From NCBI GenBank assembly GCA_019856515.1, contig CP082230.1, forward strand, positions 3,286,001-3,350,000: a stretch of 64,000 nt of DNA, written 5' to 3'. Position numbers and translations under genes: made by a program. The stretch comes from Prolixibacteraceae bacterium (GTDB taxonomy: Bacteria > Bacteroidota > Bacteroidia > Bacteroidales > Prolixibacteraceae). Below the pieces are notes generated by a model. That model made no database searches and was not told the DNA's origin. It saw only the letters and a list, made by a program, of their open reading frames with translations. Below are positions 33,620 to 42,846 of the stretch, in pieces. The stretch's first letter is position 1. Each line of letters begins with the position of its first letter.

Positions 33620-34591
33620 TTATATTACTGCAACATTCAATAGTAATTGATCTACAACATGGTCAATGTTGATGTTCTTAACCGTTGCTTCATAGCTTAG
33701 CATAATTCTATGTCTGAGTACATCAAGAGCGATCTCTTTTACGTCTTCTGGTGTAACATAGTCTCTTCCTTGAAGCCAAGCAACTGCTCTAGAAGCTTTG
33801 TCTAAAGCAATAGTTCCACGTGGAGATGCTCCTGCTTCAATCCATCCTTTCATTTCAGGATCATACTTTTCTGGATATCTGGTGGCATCAATGATATCCA
33901 CAATGTACTGTTCAACGATATCGTTTACTTTTATATTTCCAATCTCCTCTCTTGCTTTAAATATTGCTTCTTGTGGTATAACCCTTTTACAGTCGTCTTC
34001 ATATTTCCCATCCTTTAACTCCTCATTACGAACCAATCTAAGAATCTCTTTTTCTGCATCTTTATCTGTGTATTGTACGGTTACATGCATTAGGAAACGG
34101 TCCATTTGAGCCTCAGGTAGAGGATAAGTTCCCTCTTGTTCTATTGGATTCTGTGTTGCTAAAACCATAAACAACTTGGGCAGGTTGTGTGTCGTACTTC
34201 CAACGGATATCTGTTTCTCTTGCATCGCTTCTAGTAGTGCTGATTGCACTTTTGCAGGAGCTCGGTTGATTTCATCTGCAAGAACTAGGTTACTGAATAT
34301 TGGGCCTTTTTCAAAAGTGAAAGTAATTTCATTGTCACTTTTATTTAGAATTTCTGTTCCTGTAATATCTGATGGAAGTAGGTCGGGAGTGAATTGGATA
34401 CGACTAAGATCGGCATCAATGTATTTTGACATACTTTTAATTGCTCTTGTTTTTGCCAGCCCTGGTAGCCCTTCTAACAACAGGTTACCATTACATAAAA
34501 TTGTAATGATGAGTCGATCGATAAGCTTCTCTTGTCCAATTATTGAATTAGACATCTGCGCTTTAAGATCAAGTATTTGGTTTCTAATCAT
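33620..34591 (-). CDS. MoxR family AAA+ ATPase
   Basis: 323-aa MoxR ATPase. Walker A LLEGLPGLAKTRAI (about residues 36-49), Walker B LVLADEINRAPAKVQSALLEAM (about 101-122), sensor 1 LATQNPIEQEGTYPLPEAQ and sensor 2 near ASPRGTIALDKASRA. MoxR proteins act as chaperones for metal-cofactor insertion or complex assembly with VWA partners, here encoded downstream. It is the first gene of a six-gene operon with gaps of 9 nt or overlaps throughout. Confidence 0.95.
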   Translation of the reverse strand: MIRNQILDLKAQMSNSIIGQEKLIDRLIITILCNGNLLLEGLPGLAKTRAIKSMSKYIDADLSRIQFTPDLLPSDITGTEILNKSDNEITFTFEKGPIFSNLVLADEINRAPAKVQSALLEAMQEKQISVGSTTHNLPKLFMVLATQNPIEQEGTYPLPEAQMDRFLMHVTVQYTDKDAEKEILRLVRNEELKDGKYEDDCKRVIPQEAIFKAREEIGNIKVNDIVEQYIVDIIDATRYPEKYDPEMKGWIEAGASPRGTIALDKASRAVAWLQGRDYVTPEDVKEIALDVLRHRIMLSYEATVKNINIDHVVDQLLLNVAVI

Positions 34592-34605
34592 GATTCTGCT
34601 TTTTA

Positions 34606-34642
34606 CAAAAAGAGAGGCTCCTTAATAGGAAAACCTCTCTTT
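34606..34642 (-). terminator. terminator after the second sulfatase
   Basis: On the minus strand AAAGAGAGG pairs with CCTCTCTTT (34634-34642 with 34609-34617 in plus coordinates) and a T tract follows. It separates the sulfatase from the Bat operon. Confidence 0.75.
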
Positions 34643-34669
34643 GCAATATTTGGTTACTCAAACATCAAA

Positions 34670-36202
34670 TTAGTCTTGTACTTTCAAGAATCTCTCAGTG
34701 ATTTCATCCACATTAAAGCTTCCTGGTCTCTGACGAGGAGGGTAGGTTAAGAATGTTTTTAAGAATTCAGCTGTTTTATCTTGTCCCATGTATAGGTAGA
34801 ACACATTGTCAAACATCCAACGATCGTAGTTAATAGACTCTTCATCTGCTCTTTCGAATGGGTCCATTCTTAAATTATAGATCTTAGGTAATCTGAGTGG
34901 TGTAAATGGATTTCCCCACACATCAAATCCTTTAGCATCTTGGCGAAGGAACATAAGTTTCCAGTCTCCCATACGAACTGCTGCCAATTTACCATCATCC
35001 GTAAAATAGAAGAAGTAATCTCTTGGAGAGCCCTTCATATCTCCTTTTAGGTATGGTAGGATGTTGAAACCATCAATATGTACATTGAATGTTTTATCCC
35101 CTACTTTCTTTCCTTTCAATAAGTCTTCTTTTACATGGTCTTCCCCAACTGCTGCCATAATCGTAGGTAACCAATCTTGAGCGGATACAATCTCATTAGA
35201 TACTTGATGAGGTTGTATATGACCTGGCCATTTGATCATACATGGAACCCTAAATCCACCTTCCCATGATGTGTTTTTCTCTCCGTGGAATGGTGTTGTA
35301 CCTCCGTCAGGCCATGAGAATACTTCAGCACCGTTATCCGTAGTATAGATAATGATAGTATTTTCGTCTACCTTTAGTTCTTTCAGTTTGTCAAGAATAT
35401 CTCCAACCCATTGGTCATGTTCTACCATACCATCAGCATAGATACCATAGTCTGTTTTGTTCTTAGAAGCATCTTTTAAGTGAGTGTTTACATGCATCCT
35501 TGTTGCATTCATCCATACAAAGAATGGTTTATTTGATTTGACAGCTCGCTCCATAAAATCGAATCCAGCCTCTTTGAACTCTTCATCACATGTCTCCATT
35601 CTTTTGATAGTCAATGAACCAGTGTCTTCAATACGTCCATCTGCATATGAATGAATAACACCACGAGGTCCAAACTTCTTACGGAATGCAGCATCTTTGG
35701 GATACATTGCATGTTCAGGTTCTTCTTCTGCGTTTAGGTGGTACAGGTTTCCGTAAAACTCATCAAAACCATGGTTGGTTGGAAGGAATTCATCACGGTC
35801 TCCGAAGTGGTTTTTACCAAACTGCCCACACACGTATCCATGTGGTTTCAGTAGCTCCGCAATGGTTGGATCTTCAGCTTGAAGGCCTACTCGTGCACCC
35901 GGAATCCCTACTTTTGTAAGTCCTGTTCTTACTGGAATTTGACCTGTCATAAATGCTGCACGGCCTGCCGTACATGACTGCTCTCCATAGTAGTCAGTGA
36001 ACATCATACCATCATGTGCAATACGATCGATATTTGGAGTTTTATATCCCATCATCCCCATATTGTATGCACTGATATTAAACCAACCTATGTCGTCACC
36101 GAAGATAACAACGATGTTGGGTTTATCACTTTTTTTCGCTGCCATTACATTAGAGGATACCCCTAGTATAAAAAGAGCTATTAGCATTAATGATTTTTTC
36201 AT
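34670..36202 (-). CDS. secreted sulfatase with a C-T-A-G-R active-site motif
   Basis: 510-aa S1-type sulfatase with a cleavable signal (residues 1 to about 22). The metal-binding N-terminal block is VVIFGDDIGWFN. The modification site is YGEQSCTAGRAAFMTG, so Cys is followed by C-x-A-x-R rather than the canonical C-x-P-x-R, a known variant of some bacterial subfamilies. Further matches are QFGKNHFG and IIYTTDNGAEVF. The substrate is unknown. An AraC-type regulator is encoded 116 nt upstream on the same strand, suggesting carbohydrate- or sulfate-responsive control. It is not closely similar to the sulfatase at 26408 and is not a recent duplicate of it. Confidence 0.9.
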   Translation of the reverse strand: MKKSLMLIALFILGVSSNVMAAKKSDKPNIVVIFGDDIGWFNISAYNMGMMGYKTPNIDRIAHDGMMFTDYYGEQSCTAGRAAFMTGQIPVRTGLTKVGIPGARVGLQAEDPTIAELLKPHGYVCGQFGKNHFGDRDEFLPTNHGFDEFYGNLYHLNAEEEPEHAMYPKDAAFRKKFGPRGVIHSYADGRIEDTGSLTIKRMETCDEEFKEAGFDFMERAVKSNKPFFVWMNATRMHVNTHLKDASKNKTDYGIYADGMVEHDQWVGDILDKLKELKVDENTIIIYTTDNGAEVFSWPDGGTTPFHGEKNTSWEGGFRVPCMIKWPGHIQPHQVSNEIVSAQDWLPTIMAAVGEDHVKEDLLKGKKVGDKTFNVHIDGFNILPYLKGDMKGSPRDYFFYFTDDGKLAAVRMGDWKLMFLRQDAKGFDVWGNPFTPLRLPKIYNLRMDPFERADEESINYDRWMFDNVFYLYMGQDKTAEFLKTFLTYPPRQRPGSFNVDEITERFLKVQD

Positions 36203-36318
36203 GATCTATTCTAATTAAAGTACTAATTTTTGATATTTGAAATAACCGTTACCATTTTGTAACTGAATGTATTGCAAATATAGATCATGTTTTCACCTCT
36301 TTGTTTTTCAAAAAAGCT

Positions 36319-37332
36319 CTATGATTGTTTGATATAGCTCAAACTGTTATTTCTTGTAGTTTTTGTAATTACCTGATTTGGAAGAATACCATGATACTTC
36401 TTAAATGTTTGCGTAAACTGAGGTAAGCTTTCATAACCGATAATTTCAGCAACATCACCGACTTGGTGCTTTCCAGTCTCTAGAAGTTCAAATGCTTTTG
36501 TCATTCGGATGTCAGTATAAAACTGTGTGACATTGGTGTTGTAATATTTTTTGAAATCTCTCTTTAATTTACTGACGCTAATATTTAACTTGTCGGCAAG
36601 CTCTGGAAGTGTTATTTTATTGTAATATGATGTGGCAAGAAATTTCCTTGCCATCTGCATGAGTTGAATATCTTTGGGGTGTAATCCTCTACCAATAGAT
36701 GAATTAAGTTGTCTCTCTTTGATCTGTTGGAAGAAGGAGAGGATTAACTCGATAGATATATTCATCGTTTGTCCTTCTGAGAAGTCCCGGTCTTGTTGTG
36801 ATGAGAAGATTTTTATTACCTTCTTAAATGTTTCAGCATTTAGCTGTTCATAAAAAGCGAAAGTATTGTTCTTGTCAAAAAAAGACAGGATCTTATGATT
36901 TTTAGTAAAGCGAGATATTGCAGACTTATCTATACGTAGTATAATGGCTCTGTTTAACTGATGAGCTTGATATATGTATGTTGAATCGTAACTAAGACTA
37001 TGAGCAAATATCCCATCGCTCAATTTTCCAAGTAGATTCCTGTCTGTTTTGATCTCTTGATTAACAGATTGTGAAAGGTTGTAGACAAGCAATAGCCACT
37101 TGTTCTCATGTGTTGCCTTTCTGATAAAATGAGTCTCTTCGTATAGTACATTTTCGATGACAGCCACTTCTAGAAGGTCTTTCCATCCATAATACCAAAC
37201 CTCACCTTTACCCGAATGGTTATCAAAAACACCATAGGTTCCATCAAATGTGCCATTATAGCTTTCCACTATCCATTTGGCAAAATTTCTGTGACTCTCT
37301 TCTTTTAGATCAAATGTAATTTCTCTTTTCAT
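36319..37332 (-). CDS. AraC family transcriptional regulator
   Basis: 337 aa. The C-terminal double helix-turn-helix (residues about 235-325) is typical: ITLPELADKLNISVSKLKRDFKKYY for the first helix pair and VGDVAEIIGYESLPQFTQTFKKYHGILP for the second. The N-terminal 200 residues have no recognisable sugar-binding cupin; they may be an unknown sensory domain, as in many Bacteroidota AraC proteins. It precedes the second sulfatase gene in the same direction and probably controls it. Confidence 0.88.
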   Translation of the reverse strand: MKREITFDLKEESHRNFAKWIVESYNGTFDGTYGVFDNHSGKGEVWYYGWKDLLEVAVIENVLYEETHFIRKATHENKWLLLVYNLSQSVNQEIKTDRNLLGKLSDGIFAHSLSYDSTYIYQAHQLNRAIILRIDKSAISRFTKNHKILSFFDKNNTFAFYEQLNAETFKKVIKIFSSQQDRDFSEGQTMNISIELILSFFQQIKERQLNSSIGRGLHPKDIQLMQMARKFLATSYYNKITLPELADKLNISVSKLKRDFKKYYNTNVTQFYTDIRMTKAFELLETGKHQVGDVAEIIGYESLPQFTQTFKKYHGILPNQVITKTTRNNSLSYIKQS

Positions 37333-37527
37333 TCAAGTGACTCCTATGACTATTATGTAGATTGGTACTTGGTCGTTTTGGGAAGGGGAGAAGTGTGGAA
37401 ATAAAATTAAAAAAAATGTCGCATTAATTAAACCTTTTCTCTTTTAAAGGATCAAATTAAGTGTAATTAAGATTCGAATCACAGAATTACATCAGTTCGC
37501 ATGGGTAATAATTAAATTTTAGACATC

Positions 37528-37992
37528 ATGAAAAACATCATTCGAAATACTATCGCTTCTACATTATTGATCCTTTTTATTGGGGTTATGTCAGTATCTG
37601 CTCAAAATGGTCCTCAAGGAAAGCAGTGTCCGAAATCGGCAAAGTGTAAAATGATGAAGTTTATGGAACTTTCTGAAGAGCAGCAGGCTCAAATGAAAGA
37701 TATTCGTATGGCTTCTCAAAAAATTTGTAAGCCATGGGCTGATGAATTAAGAGAGACTAGAGCACACCAGCAAACGCTTGTAACTGCAGAATCTCCTGAC
37801 ATGAAGGCGATTAATAAGAATATTGATAAAATGAGTGACTTGATGACTAACATTGCAAAAGAGAAGGCAAAGTCAACTCAAGATATAAGAGCTTTACTGT
37901 CTGATGAACAAAGAGTAAAGTTTGACCAAATGATGCAAAAGAAAAAGATGGGGCATCATAAAGGAAGACATAACAAAGGAAATAAACGATAG
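37528..37992 (+). CDS. Spy/CpxP-like periplasmic protein
   Basis: 154 aa with a signal peptide (about residues 1-25, ending SVSA). The mature part is an all-helical, charged protein with LSEEQQAQMKDI and LLSDEQRVKFDQM, i.e. two LTxxQ-like motifs characteristic of Spy/CpxP chaperones. The tail is Met/Lys/His-rich (KKKMGHHKGRHNKGNKR) and two cysteines lie near the N-terminus (QCPKSAKC), so metal binding is possible. Likely an envelope-stress chaperone; no two-component genes are nearby. Confidence 0.75.
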   Translation: MKNIIRNTIASTLLILFIGVMSVSAQNGPQGKQCPKSAKCKMMKFMELSEEQQAQMKDIRMASQKICKPWADELRETRAHQQTLVTAESPDMKAINKNIDKMSDLMTNIAKEKAKSTQDIRALLSDEQRVKFDQMMQKKKMGHHKGRHNKGNKR

Positions 37993-38024
37993 TTTATAAA
38001 ATTTGGTATTTAGTTTTTAAGGTC

Positions 38025-38051
38025 GAAGAGAGCTACAAGCTCTCTTCTTTC
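38025..38051. terminator. terminator between convergent genes
   Basis: GAAGAGAGCT (38025-38034) pairs exactly with AGCTCTCTTC (38038-38047), 3-nt loop, followed by TTTC. The left arm overlaps the stop of the minus-strand TPR gene. Confidence 0.65.
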
Positions 38052-40216
38052 ATTATAGTATATAGCATATCCTTTAATAGAGATATAGAAGTATTTGATA
38101 TTTTATTCTGGATATAGATACTCTCTTTCTCTACAATCCTCTCATACATCTCTACACTTTTATATGGAGATAGTTTCATGCATCGTTTAAAAGAGGCGAT
38201 CGCATTATCCCAACTCTCAAGACAGAAGTAGGCATGTCCCTTATACTCTTCTATCATCCATATATTGTTCTCTATTTCATTGAAGTAATTTAATGCTTGA
38301 TGATAATCTCCTTTTAAAAATAATACCCATCCAATTGCACTTTGTATTCTATGGTCTTCTGACACATTACAATATGCTTGGGATAAGATTTCTAGGGCTT
38401 CATCATACAACTGCTCTTCAATATAGCAACTACTAATCGCAAGAATTGAGGGTATATGATCTGGATTGAGCTTTAATACACTTTGGTACCATTTAATGGC
38501 TTTTTTATATTGACCTATCTTGCGATAACAGAAAGCAATCTTTTTCTGGTTCCACAATGTTTTGTCCGTGATGATATCAGCTCTTTTGTATATTTTTATT
38601 GCCTCTTTATATCGTTCTTGTTTTTGTAGGCAATAACCACACTTTTGTGTAATGCTACCTTCAGTATCATTTTGAATCCATGTCTGATATATTTCGCCCG
38701 CAGCCTCGTAATATTTATTGTCAAAATAGAAGTCTGCAATATTTAGTTCAACTTCTTGGTTGATATATTTACGAAATATTTCAAGAGTCGAGGGCTCTAT
38801 TGCATCATTCAATAGTGGTTTTAGTGATTGAAGACCTCCGAATAGATTTATCATACGAAACAAATCCATTAAATATTTTCGTGCAATAGTTTTCTCCTCA
38901 TTATTGGGGTTAATCTTTGTCTCTTCTTTTTCAACTTCATTTTGTTGTGCGAACTCCTCTTTAATCCCATGAATCATTGCCTCTCTTTGTTGTTCTGGTG
39001 TTGCATGAAGCAAGAAGTAGAATGAATACTTATCACTTTCACATAACATATTTGACTCCTTCACAATATCGGTCATCTCGTGATCAAAAAAGGCGAATGA
39101 AGATAGGTCAAGATAGTCCCATTGAAAAGACATTAGCCAAGATGATAGATCTTTGAAGAATGGAAATTGTTTCTGATTTGAAAATGATGCGTAATAGACA
39201 TCTACTCCCTTACCTTGAAGTTCAGATAGATGCCGAATTTTCTCTTCTAGTTTAGGGGATTCTTCGATAATCTTTTTCCATACTGGATTCTCTTCATCAT
39301 CATCAAATGGAGCATGTAGATCATCACTCTTGTATTTTGAAGAAAGATCTTTCATCTCTTCCATAATCTCATTATCAAGAAAACGTTTCACCCATGGAAT
39401 ATGGTAGTTACGACTCATCATCTTAAGGGTGGGATGAATTAAATAGCTCATCGACTCCAACGCTTTATCTACACCTTTCGCAAGTTGAATATTGGATAAG
39501 AAGCGTTCATGGTGCCAAGCATAAATAAGAAGAATGCCAATAAATGATCGTACGCTTACCTCGTCATCTTTATGAGAACAGTAGGAGAGAAGAATCTCGA
39601 TCTTCTCTGAGTTAAAATGCAATAAAGTTCCAATTGTAATACCACTAATTAATGTCTTCATATAGTTCTCGACGAGTGGTGATGAACTTGAAAGGCCTTC
39701 AATATGATTTAAGTGATCAATCGTTAATTGGTTACCAAATACACAATGATGGAATAACTCTTTGAGAATATTATAGGTACGTGATTTTTGTTCTTTCTCA
39801 TTAAATGCATCTTTTAGTACTTTCTGTGTCGCACTTTGTATATAGATATCATCAATAGATTCAATAACACTTTGAATGGATAGAATTCTACCGTTCTCTA
39901 TTTTGCTCGCTTCGACACCATAAAAGCTATTCTGAAACTTCATTTGAATCTTATATAGAAGCTTATCGGTGAGTTTAAGAAGTTTCTCTTTTAATTGGTG
40001 ATATACCTTCTCTCTCTCTGGATCTACAGCATTTTGAGAGGTAAAGTGAAGCATGTTTTTATAGACATCTTTCTGTATCTTAATTTGATACGAAATATCT
40101 GATTCATTATGGTTGGTGCTCTCTTTTTCTAGCTCTTGTATGGCACGAAGTAGTTCTCCTTGATACAAGTGATCATAGATATGATTTAATTGCGAATATT
40201 GTCTTCTACTTCTCAT
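38033..40216 (-). CDS. tetratricopeptide repeat protein
   Basis: 727 aa, no signal peptide. The first about 480 residues are helical with no family I recognise. From about residue 485 to 700 there are several TPR units (ADFYFDNKYYEAAGEIYQTW, KIAFCYRKIGQYKKAIKWY, AIGWVLFLKGDYHQALNYF, AYFCLESWDNAIASFKRC), i.e. a protein-protein interaction superhelix. It stands alone between the Spy-like gene and the divergent GIN-domain gene. Function unknown. Confidence 0.8.
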   Translation of the reverse strand: MRSRRQYSQLNHIYDHLYQGELLRAIQELEKESTNHNESDISYQIKIQKDVYKNMLHFTSQNAVDPEREKVYHQLKEKLLKLTDKLLYKIQMKFQNSFYGVEASKIENGRILSIQSVIESIDDIYIQSATQKVLKDAFNEKEQKSRTYNILKELFHHCVFGNQLTIDHLNHIEGLSSSSPLVENYMKTLISGITIGTLLHFNSEKIEILLSYCSHKDDEVSVRSFIGILLIYAWHHERFLSNIQLAKGVDKALESMSYLIHPTLKMMSRNYHIPWVKRFLDNEIMEEMKDLSSKYKSDDLHAPFDDDEENPVWKKIIEESPKLEEKIRHLSELQGKGVDVYYASFSNQKQFPFFKDLSSWLMSFQWDYLDLSSFAFFDHEMTDIVKESNMLCESDKYSFYFLLHATPEQQREAMIHGIKEEFAQQNEVEKEETKINPNNEEKTIARKYLMDLFRMINLFGGLQSLKPLLNDAIEPSTLEIFRKYINQEVELNIADFYFDNKYYEAAGEIYQTWIQNDTEGSITQKCGYCLQKQERYKEAIKIYKRADIITDKTLWNQKKIAFCYRKIGQYKKAIKWYQSVLKLNPDHIPSILAISSCYIEEQLYDEALEILSQAYCNVSEDHRIQSAIGWVLFLKGDYHQALNYFNEIENNIWMIEEYKGHAYFCLESWDNAIASFKRCMKLSPYKSVEMYERIVEKESIYIQNKISNTSISLLKDMLYTIMKEESL

Positions 40217-40361
40217 GATACAGGAATTAACAAATTTTTATTGTAACTATTTTCATTGGAGTACGTCATACATATGAGATCTCAATAAAAATATACTGGT
40301 ATTCATTAAGTGTTTAGTTGTCTAAATTTAAGTCTTTTGGCTTATAAACAAATAAAATATC

Positions 40362-41060
40362 ATGAAAATATTAGCTTATATATCATTGGTTTTAATGATC
40401 TCTTTAGGATCAATTTTTAATTGTAACGCGAAGAATAGTAAGAACAGTAAGTTTTATGAGCTACAAGAATTCACATCCTTGTGTATCCAAAACAACTTAG
40501 ATGTGGAGCTTGTTAAGTCTGATTTTTATGGCGTAGAGCAGATGAATAACCTTTCGGAAGCCATCGTAAAATTAGAAGTCAAGGAAAGTAAGTTGAGAGT
40601 ATTTGTAGATACTGACAAGATGCTAAACAAAAGAATCAAGGTTAAGGTATATTTGCCGACAATATTCTCATTGAATATAGATGATGGGGCAGAGGTTCAC
40701 TCAAAAGATACTTTTGTTTTTGGACATGTCGTAATCTGTCTATCGAATGCATCGAAAGTGAAGATGCATATCCAGGCAAAAAAGATGGAGGCATATATCT
40801 CTAACTCAAGTTATTTGTCTCTTAAGGGATCTTGTGATAAACAATTAATATATTCTGAGAATAGTTCTAAATATCAAGCATCTAATTTTAAGTCTAACCA
40901 CACGGAGATTCATGCATCGAACAGTACAAAAGCAAATATATTTTCGGAAAAGACAATTATTGGAGATATTAGTACCAGATCTAATGTAAATGTCAAAGGT
41001 ACTCCTGTTGTCGCTAAGGTGGAACAAGTATCACATGGCCAGTTATTTATTCGAAATTAA
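40362..41060 (+). CDS. secreted GIN-domain (DUF2807) protein, first of two
   Basis: 232 aa with a signal peptide (about residues 1-22). The mature protein has the parallel beta-helix pattern of the DUF2807 head domain: short strands repeating with Ser/Asn turns (e.g. EVHSKDTFVFGHVVICLSN, VKMHIQAKKMEAYISNSS, VNVKGTPVVAKVEQV). DUF2807 proteins are exported and sometimes called putative adhesin heads. It is more diverged than the second copy, which begins 28 nt downstream. Confidence 0.75.
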   Translation: MKILAYISLVLMISLGSIFNCNAKNSKNSKFYELQEFTSLCIQNNLDVELVKSDFYGVEQMNNLSEAIVKLEVKESKLRVFVDTDKMLNKRIKVKVYLPTIFSLNIDDGAEVHSKDTFVFGHVVICLSNASKVKMHIQAKKMEAYISNSSYLSLKGSCDKQLIYSENSSKYQASNFKSNHTEIHASNSTKANIFSEKTIIGDISTRSNVNVKGTPVVAKVEQVSHGQLFIRN

Positions 41061-41087
41061 CCAATTATCTATTAAAATATAAGAACA

Positions 41088-41834
41088 ATGTATTGGAATG
41101 AAAAGATGAATCGACTACTGTTTCTTACAGTCATATTTACGATTCTTTGTAGCTTTCAACACGATAGTTTTGCAATGAAAGTGCAGAGAAGTGAAAAGGG
41201 AAATGGTATTGTAACAAGAGAGGCTAGAGACATAGATAATTTCACACGGATACATGTTGCTACAGCTATTTTTGCCAAAGTTCGCTCTGGTGATCAGTTT
41301 GAAGTTGTCGTGGAGACAGATGAGAATTTACAAGATAACATCACTACCAAAGTACAAGGAGGTGAGTTAAGGATATTTGTAAGTAAGTCCATAAAACGAT
41401 CATCCAAAATGAATGTCTATATTACCCTTCCAAGACTCGAAGGAGCAAAGACAACAAGCAGTGGTACAATAGAAGGTGTCGGAAATTTTGTTTGTGATAA
41501 TTTTTATGCAGAAGCCTCTTCTGCTGGAAATGTAAGAATTAATGTGGATGCCAAAAGAATTGATGCAAGAGTCTCTAGTGGAGGAGACGTGGAATTAGAA
41601 GGAAAGGCAAATGAACTTTATGTTTCAGCATCATCAGGTGGAGACTTTGATAGTCCTAAACTAAATGCTCTTGTTGCAAAGGTTAGAGCATCTTCAGGGG
41701 CAGACATTACATTAACTGTTCTCAATGCTTTTATTGGAAGTGCCTCCTCTGGTGGTAAAATCGACTATTATGGAACACCAAAAAAAGTTGATGTATCATC
41801 CTCTTCTGGAGGAGATGTGGATCATAAAAGATAA
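41088..41834 (+). CDS. secreted GIN-domain (DUF2807) protein, second of two
   Basis: 248 aa (or 242 from the ATG at 41106, which gives a more usual signal peptide, MNRLLFLTVIFTILCSF). The mature part is a strong DUF2807 match: EARDIDNFTRIHVATAIFA, GGELRIFVS, then regularly repeated S-S-G-G-D turns (ARVSSGGDVELEG, VSASSGGDFDSPK, ASSGADITL, VSSSSGGDVDHKR), which mark beta-helix rungs. The substrate or binding partner is unknown. Together with the upstream gene it is a tandem pair, followed 45 nt later by the metallophosphoesterase gene. Confidence 0.88.
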   Translation: MYWNEKMNRLLFLTVIFTILCSFQHDSFAMKVQRSEKGNGIVTREARDIDNFTRIHVATAIFAKVRSGDQFEVVVETDENLQDNITTKVQGGELRIFVSKSIKRSSKMNVYITLPRLEGAKTTSSGTIEGVGNFVCDNFYAEASSAGNVRINVDAKRIDARVSSGGDVELEGKANELYVSASSGGDFDSPKLNALVAKVRASSGADITLTVLNAFIGSASSGGKIDYYGTPKKVDVSSSSGGDVDHKR

Positions 41835-41847
41835 GAATATTTCTTTG

Positions 41848-41855
41848 TATCTTTG
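41848..41855 (+). promoter_or_regulatory. candidate -7 element
   Basis: TATCTTTG fits TAnnTTTG, 24 nt before the phosphoesterase ATG. No -33 partner is seen. Confidence 0.3.
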
Positions 41856-41879
41856 ATGAAATACTAAAGCCTTGGGGAT

Positions 41880-42785
41880 ATGAAACGAAGAGAATTTTTA
41901 AAGAATACAGTATTAACGGGGATGGCCTTGACATTTTCACAATGTCGTAGTTCATCCTCTTCTCATGTTTGTTCATTTGGATTGATTACGGATGTTCATT
42001 ATGCCGATAGAGATCCTAAATTGGAATGGAATCGTTATTATCGAAGAGCATTAGCTAAGTTTAAACAAGCAATCTCTTTTTTCAATTCAAAGCAACCTTC
42101 TTTTGTTGTTTGTCTCGGAGATATTAAAGATGAAAAAAAGAACCCATCTAAGCAGACCACGCTTCACTTCTTAGAGAGAATAGAGTCCGCTTTTGCTGCA
42201 TTTAAAGGAAAAAGATATCATGCTCTAGGAAACCATGACCTTGATAGTATCTCAAAAGAAGAGTTCCTCTCTAGGGTGGTAAACAGTGGAATATCGAAAG
42301 AAAAAAGCTACTACTCTTTTGATGAGTGTGGAGTTCACTATGTTGTTCTAGATACCTGTTTTAAGTCGAATGGTATACCTTACGATGCTGGTAATTTCGA
42401 ATGGTTTGATGCATATATACCTTCTGAAGAGTTAGAGTGGTTAAAAAAGGATTTGACCAAGACGTCTCTTCCTGTAATCGTTTTTACCCATCATCCTTTA
42501 GACGATTTCAACCTTCCAGATAAAAGAATATCCATTACGAATGCTTATCAAGTACGAAAGATACTAGAAGAATCAAGTAAGGTAATGGCAGTATTTCAAG
42601 GTCACCATCACGATGGAAACTACTGTCTGCATAATAATATTCATTATTATACAATGAAATCAGTTGTGGATGGAACTGAAGAGAATAATTATGCCCTCAT
42701 TGAAATTAACCTTGAGAAAAATAAAATACTTATAAACGGGTATGGTAATACATCGTCATTAGACCTCAAGATAAAGAGTAAATAA
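41880..42785 (+). CDS. Tat-exported calcineurin-like metallophosphoesterase
   Basis: 301 aa. The N-terminus has a twin-arginine-type start (MKRREFLKNTVLTGMALTFS) followed by a Cys-Arg (SQCRSS), so it may be a Tat-exported lipoprotein. Phosphoesterase motifs are complete: ITDVHYAD (D-x-H), CLGDIKD (G-D), LGNHDLD (G-N-H-D), FTHHPLDDF and FQGHHHDG. It resembles ADP-ribose/CDP-alcohol phosphodiesterase and PhoD-like families; the substrate cannot be specified. Near the tandem GIN-domain pair on the same strand. Confidence 0.85.
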   Translation: MKRREFLKNTVLTGMALTFSQCRSSSSSHVCSFGLITDVHYADRDPKLEWNRYYRRALAKFKQAISFFNSKQPSFVVCLGDIKDEKKNPSKQTTLHFLERIESAFAAFKGKRYHALGNHDLDSISKEEFLSRVVNSGISKEKSYYSFDECGVHYVVLDTCFKSNGIPYDAGNFEWFDAYIPSEELEWLKKDLTKTSLPVIVFTHHPLDDFNLPDKRISITNAYQVRKILEESSKVMAVFQGHHHDGNYCLHNNIHYYTMKSVVDGTEENNYALIEINLEKNKILINGYGNTSSLDLKIKSK

Positions 42786-42805
42786 GATAGGAACATTAAA
42801 TTTTA

Positions 42806-42835
42806 AGGATAACACCATAATTTAGATGTTATCCT
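42806..42835. terminator. hairpin between convergent genes
   Basis: AGGATAACA (42806-42814) pairs exactly with TGTTATCCT (42827-42835). No strong T tract on the plus strand; TTAAAATTT follows on the minus strand. Confidence 0.5.
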
Positions 42836-42846
42836 CGTTCAATATC

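Noticed and set aside
33812..33827. AGTTCCACGTGGAGAT in moxR as a further parS site
   Set aside because: Only 12 of 16 consensus positions and within coding sequence.
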